A stretch of 64,000 nt of DNA from Bog-473 sp963763575 (GTDB lineage Bacteria > Actinomycetota > Acidimicrobiia > Acidimicrobiales > RAAP-2), in the NCBI GenBank assembly GCA_963763575.1, contig CAVXPD010000001.1, positions 124,001-188,000 of the forward strand, written 5' to 3'. This document shows positions 50,227 through 59,049 of this stretch, one piece after another. Made by a program: the position numbers and the translations under genes. Each line of letters starts with the position of its first letter. Position 1 is the stretch's first letter. The notes beneath the pieces are model-generated. The model worked only from the letters and a program-made list of their open reading frames with translations, had not been told where the DNA came from and did no database searches.

Positions 50227-51411
50227 ATGGCTGAGGCCGTCATCGTCGCAGGGGCACGGACCCCGATCGGGAAGCTGTCGGGAGCGCTGGCGGGGTTCAC
50301 GGCCATGGACCTGGGCGGCTTTGCCATCGCGGAGGCGCTCTCCCGCGCCGGCGTGTCCCCCGACCAGGTCGACTACGTCCTCATGGGACAGGTCATCGGG
50401 GCGGGACAGGGGCAGATCACGGCGCGCCAGGCCGCCGCCAAGGCCGGCATCCCCATGACCGTGCCCGCCAACACCATCAACAAGGTCTGCCTGTCGGGGC
50501 TCAACACGATCTATCTCGCGGATCAGATGATCCGCGCCGGCGACGCGGACATCGTGGTGGCCGGCGGCATGGAGTCGATGACGCAGGCCCCCCACCTTCT
50601 GCCGGGCGCGCGGGCCGGGTTCCGCCTGGGAGACGGCACACTGGTCGACTCGATGATGCTCGACGGCCTCACCGACGCGTTCGACCACATCGCGATGGGC
50701 CTCTCCACCGAACAGCACAACCAGAAGACGGCCAACGTCTCGCGCGAGCGCCAGGACGCCTTCGCCGCCGCCAGCCACGAGAAGGCGGCCGCCGCGGCCA
50801 AGGAAGGGCGCCTGGCCGAGGAGATCGTCCCCGTCCAGGTCCCCCAGCGCAAGGGCGACCCGCTCCTCGTCGACACCGACGAGGGCGTGCGCCCCGGCAC
50901 CACGGCGGAGTCGCTCGCCGCGCTGAAGCCGGCATTCGACAAGAGTGGGACCATCACCGCCGGCAACTCGTCGCAGATCTCCGACGGAGGCTGCGCCGTG
51001 ATCGTCATGTCGGCCGACAAGGCCAAGGAGCTCGGGGCGTCCCCGCTCGGACAGCTCGTCGGCTACGGCATGGTGGCCGGGCCCGACAATTCGCTGCTGA
51101 CCCAGCCGTCGCGGGCGATCCTCAAGGCCGCCGCCAAGGCGGGCGTCGACCTCGGCGCCATCGACCTCTTCGAGATCAACGAGGCCTTCGCCGCCGTCGG
51201 ACTGGCCTCGGTGGACGACCTCGGTATCGACGAGGACAAGGTCAACGTGAACGGCGGCGCCATCGCACTCGGCCACCCCGTCGGCATGTCGGGCACCCGG
51301 GTCGCGCTCACGGCGCTGCTCGAGTTGCGGCGCCGCGGCGCCTCCACGGCTGCCGTGGCCCTCTGCGGTGGGGGTGGGCAGGGCGACAGCGCCATCCTGC
51401 GCACGCTCTGA
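50227..51411 (+). CDS. phaA: Acetyl-CoA C-acetyltransferase (thiolase)
   Basis: This 394-residue biosynthetic thiolase condenses two acetyl-CoA to acetoacetyl-CoA. The nucleophile is Cys88 (NTINKVCLSGLNT); His350 (GGAIALGHPVGMSGTR) and Cys380 (CGGGGQGDSAIL) complete the active site, and NEAFAAV carries the conserved Glu-Ala-Phe. ATG 50227 has GGAGG 8 nt upstream; GTG 50218 overlaps that site. Together with hbd and ccr it feeds acetyl-CoA into the ethylmalonyl-CoA pathway (or polyhydroxybutyrate). A hairpin terminator follows. Confidence 0.95.
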   Translation: MAEAVIVAGARTPIGKLSGALAGFTAMDLGGFAIAEALSRAGVSPDQVDYVLMGQVIGAGQGQITARQAAAKAGIPMTVPANTINKVCLSGLNTIYLADQMIRAGDADIVVAGGMESMTQAPHLLPGARAGFRLGDGTLVDSMMLDGLTDAFDHIAMGLSTEQHNQKTANVSRERQDAFAAASHEKAAAAAKEGRLAEEIVPVQVPQRKGDPLLVDTDEGVRPGTTAESLAALKPAFDKSGTITAGNSSQISDGGCAVIVMSADKAKELGASPLGQLVGYGMVAGPDNSLLTQPSRAILKAAAKAGVDLGAIDLFEINEAFAAVGLASVDDLGIDEDKVNVNGGAIALGHPVGMSGTRVALTALLELRRRGASTAAVALCGGGGQGDSAILRTL

Positions 51412-51417
51412 TCGGCG

Positions 51418-51444
51418 CGCCCGGAGCGTCGTCGCGTCCGGGCG
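51418..51444. terminator. Hairpin between convergent thiolase and sixA-like genes
   Basis: CGCCCGGA (51418-51425) pairs perfectly with TCCGGGCG (51437-51444) over an 11-nt loop, between two convergent stops 38 bp apart. It is probably bidirectional. There is no T-tract. Confidence 0.5.
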
Positions 51445-51449
51445 TGCGT

Positions 51450-52014
51450 TCAGTAAGGCGGAGTCAAGAGCGCGACGAGTTTCGCCGCCTCGAAGTCGAC
51501 GGCGGCCCAGTGGCGCCCCTTGAACGTGTAGACGCCGAGGGCGCACGTCGGGAAACCTCGTCGCTCGGCCAGCGCGACACCCTTCTTGTCCCGCGGGGAG
51601 AGCACGTCACGCGACAGTGAGTGCGCCGTCGGGTTGTGGCCCACCACCAGTGCGGCGTCCGCGTCGTCGTCCAGCGACTTGAGGAGCGCGAGGACCTCGA
51701 AGGGCTCCGCGCCGTAGAGGCCCTGCTCGAAGCGGAGGGCTGGGGGATCCGCCATGGTGGCCACGACCAGCTCGGCTGTGGCCACGGTCCGGGCGGCCGG
51801 CGACACGAGCGCCACGCCCGGCCGCAGCACGCCGGCGAGGGCCGGGCCCAGCCCGTCGCCCTGGTCGGCGAAGAGACGTCCGAGCGCCGCCGCGTCACGG
51901 CGACCGCGGGGGCGAGCACCCGGTCGAAGTCGGAGCCGCCCGGCGGCGGGTCGGCCACCGTCTTCGCGTGCCGGAGCAGCCAGAGGGTGCGGGTGGCCGC
52001 CGCCTTCGCCGCCA

Positions 52015-52015
<1 letters not shown>
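51450..52015 (-). pseudogene. SixA-like histidine phosphatase, broken by a -1 frameshift
   Basis: The N-terminus is read in one frame (ATG 52015: MAAKAAATRTLWLLRHAKTV, with the RHA phosphohistidine motif, then GGSDFDRVLAP). The remainder is in another frame (ALVSPAARTVATAELVVATM, then DAALVVGHNPTAHSLS with the second catalytic His). The switch is at a run of five G (51908-51912; five C on the coding strand). One more C would give LAPRGRRDAAALGRLFADQ and restore a full ~188-residue protein. ATG 52015 overlaps the lysC stop (TGATG). This is either a recent pseudogene, a phase-variable homopolymer or a sequence error. Confidence 0.8.
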
Positions 52016-53226
<1,211 letters not shown>

Positions 53227-53239
53227 CCGGACGAGGCTA
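53227..53239 (-). promoter_or_regulatory. Putative leaderless promoter (-10 TAGCCT) for lysC
   Basis: TAGCCT on the minus strand (53239-53234) is followed after 7 nt by ATG 53226. There is no Shine-Dalgarno. Confidence 0.42.
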
Positions 53240-53349
53240 CTTACCGCGCAACCCGTGATCCGCCCGAAGCCTCGGCCGCACCCGTGTCCGGGGCGGCCGG
53301 CGGTCCCGTCGGAGGCCAGAGGCGACCGGAGGCCCCAGCGGCGATTGGG

Positions 53350-53363
53350 TAGGGTCTCCGCCC
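53350..53363 (+). promoter_or_regulatory. Putative leaderless promoter (-10 TAGGGT) for membrane-anchored cyclophilin
   Basis: TAGGGT (53350-53355) is followed after 8 nt by GTG 53364. There is no Shine-Dalgarno. Confidence 0.42.
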
Positions 53364-54191
53364 GTGCCCAGCGACAAGCGAGCCCGCCAGCGCGCGGCCC
53401 GAGAGGCGCGGCTGGCCGAGGAGGCCAAGGCCAAGAAGCGACGCCAGCGGATCCGCAACGGCGTCATCGTCCTGGTGGCGGCCGGTGCCATCGTCGGCAT
53501 CGCCTTTGCCGTCTCGAGCGGCAACAAGCCGGTGGGGTCGGAGTCGCACACCTCGACGACGCAGAGCGCAACGCAGGGGTCGAACGCCCACCTCCAGGCC
53601 CAGGCCAACGCCGTCGCGGTCAGGGCGGGCTGTCCCGCCAGCACGAAGACGAGGGTCAACGACCAGAAGTACCCCTCCGCCCCGGCCATGACCATCGACA
53701 CGTCGAAGACCTACACGGCCACCGTCGTCACGACGGCCGGGACCTTCGACGTCGTGCTGGACGCGAAAACGGCACCGATCACGGTGAACAACTTCGTGTT
53801 CCTGGCGGACAAGGGCTACTACCACTGCGTCATCTTCCACCGGGTCATCCCGCAATTCATGGACCAGACGGGCGACCCCACCGGCACCGGGTCCGGCGGC
53901 CCGGGCTACACCATCGCCGACGAGAACCCGCCCAAGGCGGCCAACGCGAGCCAGCAGTACCCGCTCGGGTCGCTGGCCATGGCCAACACCGGCTCTCCGA
54001 ACACGGGCGGGAGCCAGTTCTTCATCGTGTCCGGGCCCCAGGGCGAGAGCCTCCCGAACTCCTACGCGCTGTTCGGATCCGTGACCTCGGGTATGAACGT
54101 GGTGGACACCATCAACAAGCAGGGATCGGCGCAAGGCGTCCCTCCGGACGTCACCCAGCGCATCCTCTCTGTCACCATCCACGAATCGTAA
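53364..54191 (+). CDS. Membrane-anchored cyclophilin-type peptidyl-prolyl isomerase
   Basis: The 275-residue product has a highly charged N-terminus (DKRARQRAAREARLAEEAKA), one transmembrane helix (about 33-52), a Ser/Thr/Gln linker and a cyclophilin domain (about 110-275). Conserved features are the catalytic Arg in CVIFHRVIPQFMDQTGD, GTGSGGPGYTIADE, and GGSQFFIVSG. It would assist folding of secreted proteins outside the membrane. It is followed 11 bp later by a second cyclophilin lacking the anchor. GTG 53364 fits the leaderless -10 at 53350. Confidence 0.93.
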   Translation: MPSDKRARQRAAREARLAEEAKAKKRRQRIRNGVIVLVAAGAIVGIAFAVSSGNKPVGSESHTSTTQSATQGSNAHLQAQANAVAVRAGCPASTKTRVNDQKYPSAPAMTIDTSKTYTATVVTTAGTFDVVLDAKTAPITVNNFVFLADKGYYHCVIFHRVIPQFMDQTGDPTGTGSGGPGYTIADENPPKAANASQQYPLGSLAMANTGSPNTGGSQFFIVSGPQGESLPNSYALFGSVTSGMNVVDTINKQGSAQGVPPDVTQRILSVTIHES

Positions 54192-54202
54192 GGACCGTCA
54201 TC

Positions 54203-54763
54203 GTGCCCACTCCCACCCCGCCCAACCCCGACGGCTCGAGCCCGCAACAGCGGAAGTTCGACAGCGAGCCGCCGACGATCGTCGACCCGAGCAAGCGGTA
54301 CGTCGCAACGATGGTGACATCGCACGGAACGATGGTCATCGCGCTCGACCCGCTGGCCGCACCGAAGACGGTCAACAGCTTCGTATTCCTCGCCCGCTAC
54401 CACTATTACGACGGCATCGTCTTCCACCGGATCATCCCCGGCTTCGTGCTCCAGGGGGGCGACCCCACCGGGACGGGCTCGGGCGGCCCGGGCTATCGCT
54501 TCGCCGACGAGCTCCCGTCCGCCGGCCGCTACAAGGTGGGATCTCTCGCCATGGCCAACGCCGGTCCCGACACCAACGGCAGCCAGTTCTTCGTCATCAG
54601 CGGCCCGGACGGCGTGCGCCTGCCGCCGCTCTACTCCCTCTTCGGTGAGGTCGTGAGCGGGCTCGACGTGGTGGAGAAGATCGACGCCCTCGGCAGCCGC
54701 TCGGGCACCCCGAAGGAGCGCGTCGTGATCGAGAGCGTCACCGTCGAGGAGAAGGACGACTGA
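54203..54763 (+). CDS. Cytoplasmic cyclophilin-type peptidyl-prolyl isomerase
   Basis: The 186-residue single-domain cyclophilin has GIVFHRIIPGFVLQGGDPTG with the catalytic Arg, GTGSGGPGYRFADEL and NGSQFFVISG. It has no signal or membrane segment. GTG 54203 has AAGGA 9 nt upstream, which overlaps the stop of the preceding anchored cyclophilin. The two are about as similar as old paralogues and probably arose by duplication, one serving each side of the membrane. Confidence 0.93.
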   Translation: MPTPTPPNPDGSSPQQRKFDSEPPTIVDPSKRYVATMVTSHGTMVIALDPLAAPKTVNSFVFLARYHYYDGIVFHRIIPGFVLQGGDPTGTGSGGPGYRFADELPSAGRYKVGSLAMANAGPDTNGSQFFVISGPDGVRLPPLYSLFGEVVSGLDVVEKIDALGSRSGTPKERVVIESVTVEEKDD

Positions 54764-54914
54764 GCCCAATTCGGGCCTGATGCGCAACTCTGGGTTGCCG
54801 ACGGTGGCTCCGGGGACTGAACCCGGGTGCGGATTCGTGAGGCCGGCACGCCGTCGATCGCGTGCGTTCGTCCGACGCCGATGCCGGCGCGGGCGCCGGC
54901 CCGCAGCCGCGTGG

Positions 54915-55601
54915 TCAGCCCTTCAGCGCAGCGAGCCCCTCGGTCGGCGCGCCGCCGACGAACACGGCCGGGGTCCCCGCCCCCTCGGAGCGCCACCCCC
55001 CGTCCCCGCCGCGGATGAGTGCCGTGCGGGCGGGCAGCGCCACCACCGGCAGCGCCGCCGGCGCCATGGCCACCGTGCGCTCGAGCTTCTGGCCGTGGGC
55101 GTCGTCGTGCTCGTCGCCGAAGTGCGGCACGACCGTCAGGTTGTCGACCAGCCCCAAGCCCAAGGTGAGCGCGCCCCCGCGGGGGTCGACCATGGGGTCG
55201 GTGAGCACCATGGCGCCCGCCCCGGCGCCGGCCACCACCGCTCCGGCCGACCAGGCCTGGCGCAGGGCGTCGAAGACGGCGGACTTCTTGAGCGCCGCTC
55301 GCAGGTGGAGCGGAGAGCCCCCGGCCAGGTAGATGAAGCGGGCGTTGACCACGACCCGGGCCATCCCCGCGTCCTCGGCGGACGCCCGGTCGACCACCAT
55401 CAGCCCCTCGACCCGGGCATCGAGGGGGTCGAACCACTCCGCCGCCCGCAGAATGACCCGCTCGGGATGCTGGTAGGCGGCCGCCGTGGGCAGCACGAGG
55501 ACGTCGCGGCCGCCCGACGCAGCCAACAGGCCCGCGTCGAAGGAGCAGCCCTCGGTCCATTCGCCGCCCCCGACCAGGGCCAGCGTGCCGGTGTCGTCCA
55601 T
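54915..55601 (-). CDS. Peptidase S51/cyanophycinase-like protein lacking the catalytic serine
   Basis: This 228-residue protein of the class I glutamine amidotransferase-like fold is related to dipeptidase E and cyanophycinase. It has GTLALVGGGEWTEGCSF, VLVLPTAAAYQHPERV and FIYLAGGSPLHLRAAL, all in family order. The nucleophile elbow, normally G-T-S-A-G-A, reads GAGAGAM here, so the serine is replaced by glycine. Peptidase activity is therefore unlikely and the protein may bind rather than cleave. ATG 55601 opens MDDTGTLALVGGG. It is divergent from hbd with 74 bp between. Confidence 0.82.
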   Translation of the reverse strand: MDDTGTLALVGGGEWTEGCSFDAGLLAASGGRDVLVLPTAAAYQHPERVILRAAEWFDPLDARVEGLMVVDRASAEDAGMARVVVNARFIYLAGGSPLHLRAALKKSAVFDALRQAWSAGAVVAGAGAGAMVLTDPMVDPRGGALTLGLGLVDNLTVVPHFGDEHDDAHGQKLERTVAMAPAALPVVALPARTALIRGGDGGWRSEGAGTPAVFVGGAPTEGLAALKG

Positions 55602-55661
55602 GCGCCACTCTTGCACGCCCGTCCCCGGCCGCCGGCTTCGACTCCGGTGGTTACCGGCCGG

Positions 55662-55675
55662 TAGCCTTGCTGCCC
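55662..55675 (+). promoter_or_regulatory. Putative leaderless promoter (-10 TAGCCT) for hbd
   Basis: TAGCCT (55662-55667) is followed after 8 nt by ATG 55676. There is no Shine-Dalgarno. Confidence 0.42.
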
Positions 55676-56530
55676 ATGTCGATCACACGGGTGGGAATCG
55701 TCGGTTCGGGAATCATGGGCTCGGGCATCGCCGAGGTGGCGGCGGCCACCGGCCACGAGGTGGTGCTGCGCAGCCGCAGCCAGGCCGGTGCCGACGCCAT
55801 GGTGGCCGGCCTCGGCAAGGCGCTGGCCAAGCAGGTCGAGAAGGGCAAGCGGACCGAGGCCGAGGCGACGGAGATCTCGGGTCGCGTCACGGCGACGACC
55901 CACCTGGGCGAGCTGGTCGGAGTCGACCTGGTCATCGAGTCGGTCGTCGAGGACCTCGCCGTCAAGAAGGAGCTCTTCGCCGAGCTGGACAGCATCTGCA
56001 AGCCCGAGACCATCCTCGCCACCAACACCTCGACCCTGCCGGTCGTTGAAATGGCCATGGCAACGGGCCGCCCGGACCTGGTGTGCGGCGTCCACTTCTT
56101 CAACCCGGCACCCGCCATGTCGCTCGTCGAGGTGGTGCGCCCGGTGACGGCCAGCAACGCCACCATCGAGGCGGCGGTCGCGTTCGCGGGCAAGTGCGGC
56201 AAGGAGCCCGTCGAGGTGAAGGACCAGGCGGGCTTCGTGGTCAACGCGCTGCTGTTCCCCTACCTCAACAACGCCGTCCGGTTGCTCGAGCAGGGTGTCG
56301 CCACGAGGGAGGGCATCGACGCCGCCATGAAGGGCGGCTGCGGGTTCCCGATGGGCCCGTTCGCGCTGCTCGACCTCGTGGGTCTCGACACCTCGCTCGC
56401 CATCCTCGACGCGCTCTACGCCGAGTTCCGCGACCCGAACTACGCGGCGGTGCCGTTGCTGCGCCGCATGGTCACGTCGGGCCAGCTCGGCCGCAAGACC
56501 AAGAAGGGCTTCTACGACTACAGCCGCTAG
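55676..56530 (+). CDS. hbd: 3-hydroxybutyryl-CoA dehydrogenase
   Basis: This 284-residue enzyme interconverts acetoacetyl-CoA and 3-hydroxybutyryl-CoA using NAD(P). It has the Rossmann motif VGIVGSGIMGSGIAEVAA, the catalytic His in GVHFFNPAPAMSLVEVV, the Glu in the same segment, and NALLFPYLNNAVRL with the conserved Asn. The end GRKTKKGFYDYSR is typical. ATG 55676 is preferred to the upstream TTG 55667. Ethylmalonyl-CoA mutase begins 62 bp downstream, so both are likely in one unit of the pathway. Confidence 0.95.
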   Translation: MSITRVGIVGSGIMGSGIAEVAAATGHEVVLRSRSQAGADAMVAGLGKALAKQVEKGKRTEAEATEISGRVTATTHLGELVGVDLVIESVVEDLAVKKELFAELDSICKPETILATNTSTLPVVEMAMATGRPDLVCGVHFFNPAPAMSLVEVVRPVTASNATIEAAVAFAGKCGKEPVEVKDQAGFVVNALLFPYLNNAVRLLEQGVATREGIDAAMKGGCGFPMGPFALLDLVGLDTSLAILDALYAEFRDPNYAAVPLLRRMVTSGQLGRKTKKGFYDYSR

Positions 56531-56592
56531 CCGAACCGGCCGGCGGGAAAGGCGGGCACAATGAAGGTGCGCCCCGACCGTGTGGAGGTGGA

Positions 56593-58587
56593 GTGACGGC
56601 ATCCGGACCCCGGCGCGACGCGCCCTGGGTTATGCGCACCTACTCGGGCCACTCCACCGCGCGCGCCTCCAACGAGCTGTACCGCACGAACCTGGCCAAG
56701 GGGCAGACGGGGCTCTCCATCGCCTTCGACCTGCCGACCCAGACCGGCTACGACCCCGACGCGCCCGAGGCCGCCGGCGAGGTCGGCAAGGTCGGCGTGC
56801 CGGTGGCCCACCTCGGGCACATGGAGGAGCTCCTCGAGGGCATCCCGGTGGCCGACATGAACACCTCCATGACCATCAACGCGACGGCGGCCTGGCTGCT
56901 CGGGCTCTACGTCGCCCATGCGCAGGAGGAGGGCGTCGACCCCGCCCTCCTGGCCGGCACCACGCAGAACGACATCGTCAAGGAGTACCTGAGCCGAGGG
57001 ACCTATATCTTCCCGCCCGTGCCCAGCCTGCGGCTCACGGTCGACACGATCGCCTACACGGTGCGGCACGCACCCAGGTGGAATCCCATCAACGTCTGCA
57101 GCTACCACCTGCAGGAGGCGGGAGCGACGCCGGTGCAGGAGGTCGCCTACGCGTTGGCCACGGCGATCGGCGTGCTCGACGGTGTGCGGGTGTCGGGCAA
57201 GGTCGACCCGTCCGAGGTGCCCGCCGTCGTCGGCCGCATCAGCTTCTTCGTGAACTCGAGCGTGCGCTTCGTGGAGGAAACCTGCAAGATGCGGGCCTTC
57301 ACGCACATGTGGGACCGCATCTGCCGCGAGCGCTACGGCGTCGAGGACCCCAAGCTCCGGCGCTTCCGCTACGGGGTCCAGGTCAACTCCCTCGGTCTCA
57401 CCGAACAGCAGCCCGAGAACAACGTGCAGCGCATCGTGCTCGAGACGCTCGGTGTGACCCTCTCGAAGAGCGCGCGGGCCCGGGCCATGCAGCTCCCGGC
57501 GTGGAACGAGGCGCTCGGCTTGCCCCGGCCCTGGGACCAGCAGTGGTCGCTGCGTATCCAGCAGGTCCTCGCGTTCGAGAGCGACCTGCTCGAGTACGAC
57601 GACATCTTCGAGGGCTCCAAGGTCGTCGAGGCAAAGACGGCCGAGCTGGCCGAGGCGGCCCAGGCCGAGCTGGACGACGTGTTGGCCCTCGGTGGCGCGT
57701 TCGAGGCCATCGACGAGTTGAAGCGGCGCCTCGTGCGCAGCCAGGCCGAGCGCGTGCGGCGCATCGAGTCGGGCGAGCTCAAGGTGGTGGGCGTGAACAC
57801 TTTCACCGAGACGGCGCCTTCGCCGCTGCTCGGCGACGGCGAGTTCGAGAACATCCTCAAGGTCGACCACCGGGTGGAGGCGGAGCAGATCGCCGACGTC
57901 GAGCGGTGGCGGGCCCTGCGCGATGGCGGAGCCGTGCGCGCGGCGCTCGACCGGTTGCGGCGGGTGGCGGAGGACGACGGGCCCGAAGGCAACGTCATGC
58001 CGGCCACGATCGCCCTCGCACATGCCGGGGGCACGACGGGGGAGTGGGCCGGCGCCCTCCGCGGGGTGTTCGGCGAGTTCCGGGCTCCCACGGGCGTGAG
58101 CGGCGGCGTCGGTCACCGGGGCGAGGATCTCGCTCCCGTGCGCATTCGGGTCAAGGAGCTGGCCGAGCGGACGGGCGGCCCGCCCCGCCTGTTGGTGGCC
58201 AAACCCGGGCTCGACGGGCACTCCAACGGGGCCGAGCAGATCGCCGTGGCGGCGCGCGACGCGGGGTTCGAGGTGATCTACCAAGGCATCCGGCTCACCC
58301 CGGACCAGATCGTGGCGGCCGCACGCGACGAGGACGTCGACATCGTCGGGCTCTCCATCCTCTCGGGGTCGCACCTCGAGCTCGTGCCCGAGGTGCTCGA
58401 CCGGCTGCGCGCCGCCGGCAGCACCGCCGCCGTGGTGGTCGGCGGCATCATCCCGCCCGACGATGCGGAGCTCTTGGTCGGCAAGGGCGTGGCGTCGGTG
58501 TACACGCCCAAGGACTATTCGTTCGACCGCATCATGGAGGATCTGGTCGCGCTGGCCGAGCACCAGCGCGCCGCCACTCGCGCGTAA
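56593..58587 (+). CDS. ecm: Ethylmalonyl-CoA mutase (MeaA/Ecm type, B12-dependent)
   Basis: This 664-residue adenosylcobalamin enzyme rearranges (2R)-ethylmalonyl-CoA to methylsuccinyl-CoA. The N-terminal TIM barrel opens PWVMRTYSGHSTARASNELY, with LSIAFDLPTQTGYDPD and MNTSMTINATA. The C-terminal B12 domain has KPGLDGHSNGAEQIAVAARD (the DGHxxG cobalt-ligand motif) and GLSILSGSH. Both domains on one chain of this length, and the overall pattern, match MeaA/Ecm rather than the two-subunit methylmalonyl-CoA mutase. GTG 56593 has GGAGG 4 nt upstream. It follows hbd, and its 3' end overlaps the convergent DUF4031 gene by about 56 bp. Confidence 0.93.
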   Translation: MTASGPRRDAPWVMRTYSGHSTARASNELYRTNLAKGQTGLSIAFDLPTQTGYDPDAPEAAGEVGKVGVPVAHLGHMEELLEGIPVADMNTSMTINATAAWLLGLYVAHAQEEGVDPALLAGTTQNDIVKEYLSRGTYIFPPVPSLRLTVDTIAYTVRHAPRWNPINVCSYHLQEAGATPVQEVAYALATAIGVLDGVRVSGKVDPSEVPAVVGRISFFVNSSVRFVEETCKMRAFTHMWDRICRERYGVEDPKLRRFRYGVQVNSLGLTEQQPENNVQRIVLETLGVTLSKSARARAMQLPAWNEALGLPRPWDQQWSLRIQQVLAFESDLLEYDDIFEGSKVVEAKTAELAEAAQAELDDVLALGGAFEAIDELKRRLVRSQAERVRRIESGELKVVGVNTFTETAPSPLLGDGEFENILKVDHRVEAEQIADVERWRALRDGGAVRAALDRLRRVAEDDGPEGNVMPATIALAHAGGTTGEWAGALRGVFGEFRAPTGVSGGVGHRGEDLAPVRIRVKELAERTGGPPRLLVAKPGLDGHSNGAEQIAVAARDAGFEVIYQGIRLTPDQIVAAARDEDVDIVGLSILSGSHLELVPEVLDRLRAAGSTAAVVVGGIIPPDDAELLVGKGVASVYTPKDYSFDRIMEDLVALAEHQRAATRA

Positions 58588-58885
58588 GGCGCGCCATCTC
58601 GCGCCACGACACCGGGACCGCGCCCAGCGCGATGGCCCGCTCGCGGAGACCCTCGGGCACGTCGTAGTGGTTCAGCGCCTCCGAGCGCCGGTGTCGCTGG
58701 TAACCGCGGGCCGGGATCCCGAGCGCGGCGGCCAAGGCGTGCAGCTCGTCGGGGTCGTCGGCCAGGAGATGCGACCAGCGGTCGGCCCGGCCGCGCACGG
58801 TGGCCCGCTGACGCCAGTCGTCGAGGTAGACGGTCAGCGGCGCGCCCCGGGGCGGTCGCGCCGGAGGGGCAGGGGCTCGTGCCAC
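58532..58885 (-). CDS. DUF4031 domain protein
   Basis: This is a small protein of the DUF4031 family, identified by TVYLDDWRQRATVRGRAD, SHLLADDPDELHALAAALGI and EALNHYDVPEGLRERAIALG. Function is unknown. The nearest standard start is GTG 58885, but the family N-terminus (MTVYLDD) corresponds to a CTG at 58837 that overlaps the stop of the preceding small gene as CTGA, so the true start may be that CTG. The 3' end is antisense to the end of ecm over 56 bp. It forms the tail of the pccB operon. Confidence 0.75.
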   Translation of the reverse strand: MARAPAPPARPPRGAPLTVYLDDWRQRATVRGRADRWSHLLADDPDELHALAAALGIPARGYQRHRRSEALNHYDVPEGLRERAIALGAVPVSWREMARLTREWRRAGARPARPDPP

Positions 58886-59049
58886 CAGCGGCCGCTGAAG
58901 CGCCAGGTCTGGTGCGAGGAGTCGGGCTCCGCGGGAGCGGGCGGCCGGGGCCAGGCCAGCTGGACCGCCGCCGTGATGGCGGCCAGGACCGCCGGGTCCG
59001 GCTCGGGCGGCGGCCGCAGCACGAGGCGTTCGGGGTCGACCGCCAGCAT
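58834..59049 (-). CDS. Small acyl-CoA carboxylase epsilon-like protein
   Basis: This 71-residue protein is encoded directly after pccB, with its ATG overlapping the pccB stop (TGATG). The sequence (VLRPPPEPDPAVLAAITAAV, then a Trp-rich HQTWRFSGRWWHEPL end) has the layout of actinobacterial AccE/PccE epsilon subunits: a short helix followed by a Trp/Arg-rich tail that binds the carboxylase beta subunit. Similarity is weak and the call rests largely on position and size. If right, it would stimulate the carboxylase. Confidence 0.55.
   Translation of the reverse strand: MLAVDPERLVLRPPPEPDPAVLAAITAAVQLAWPRPPAPAEPDSSHQTWRFSGRWWHEPLPLRRDRPGARR

Noticed and set aside
56593..58587. Methylmalonyl-CoA mutase large subunit
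   Set aside because: At 664 residues with its own B12 domain and the APWVMRTYSGHSTARASNELY start it matches MeaA/ethylmalonyl-CoA mutase, and ccr is nearby. No small subunit gene is adjacent.
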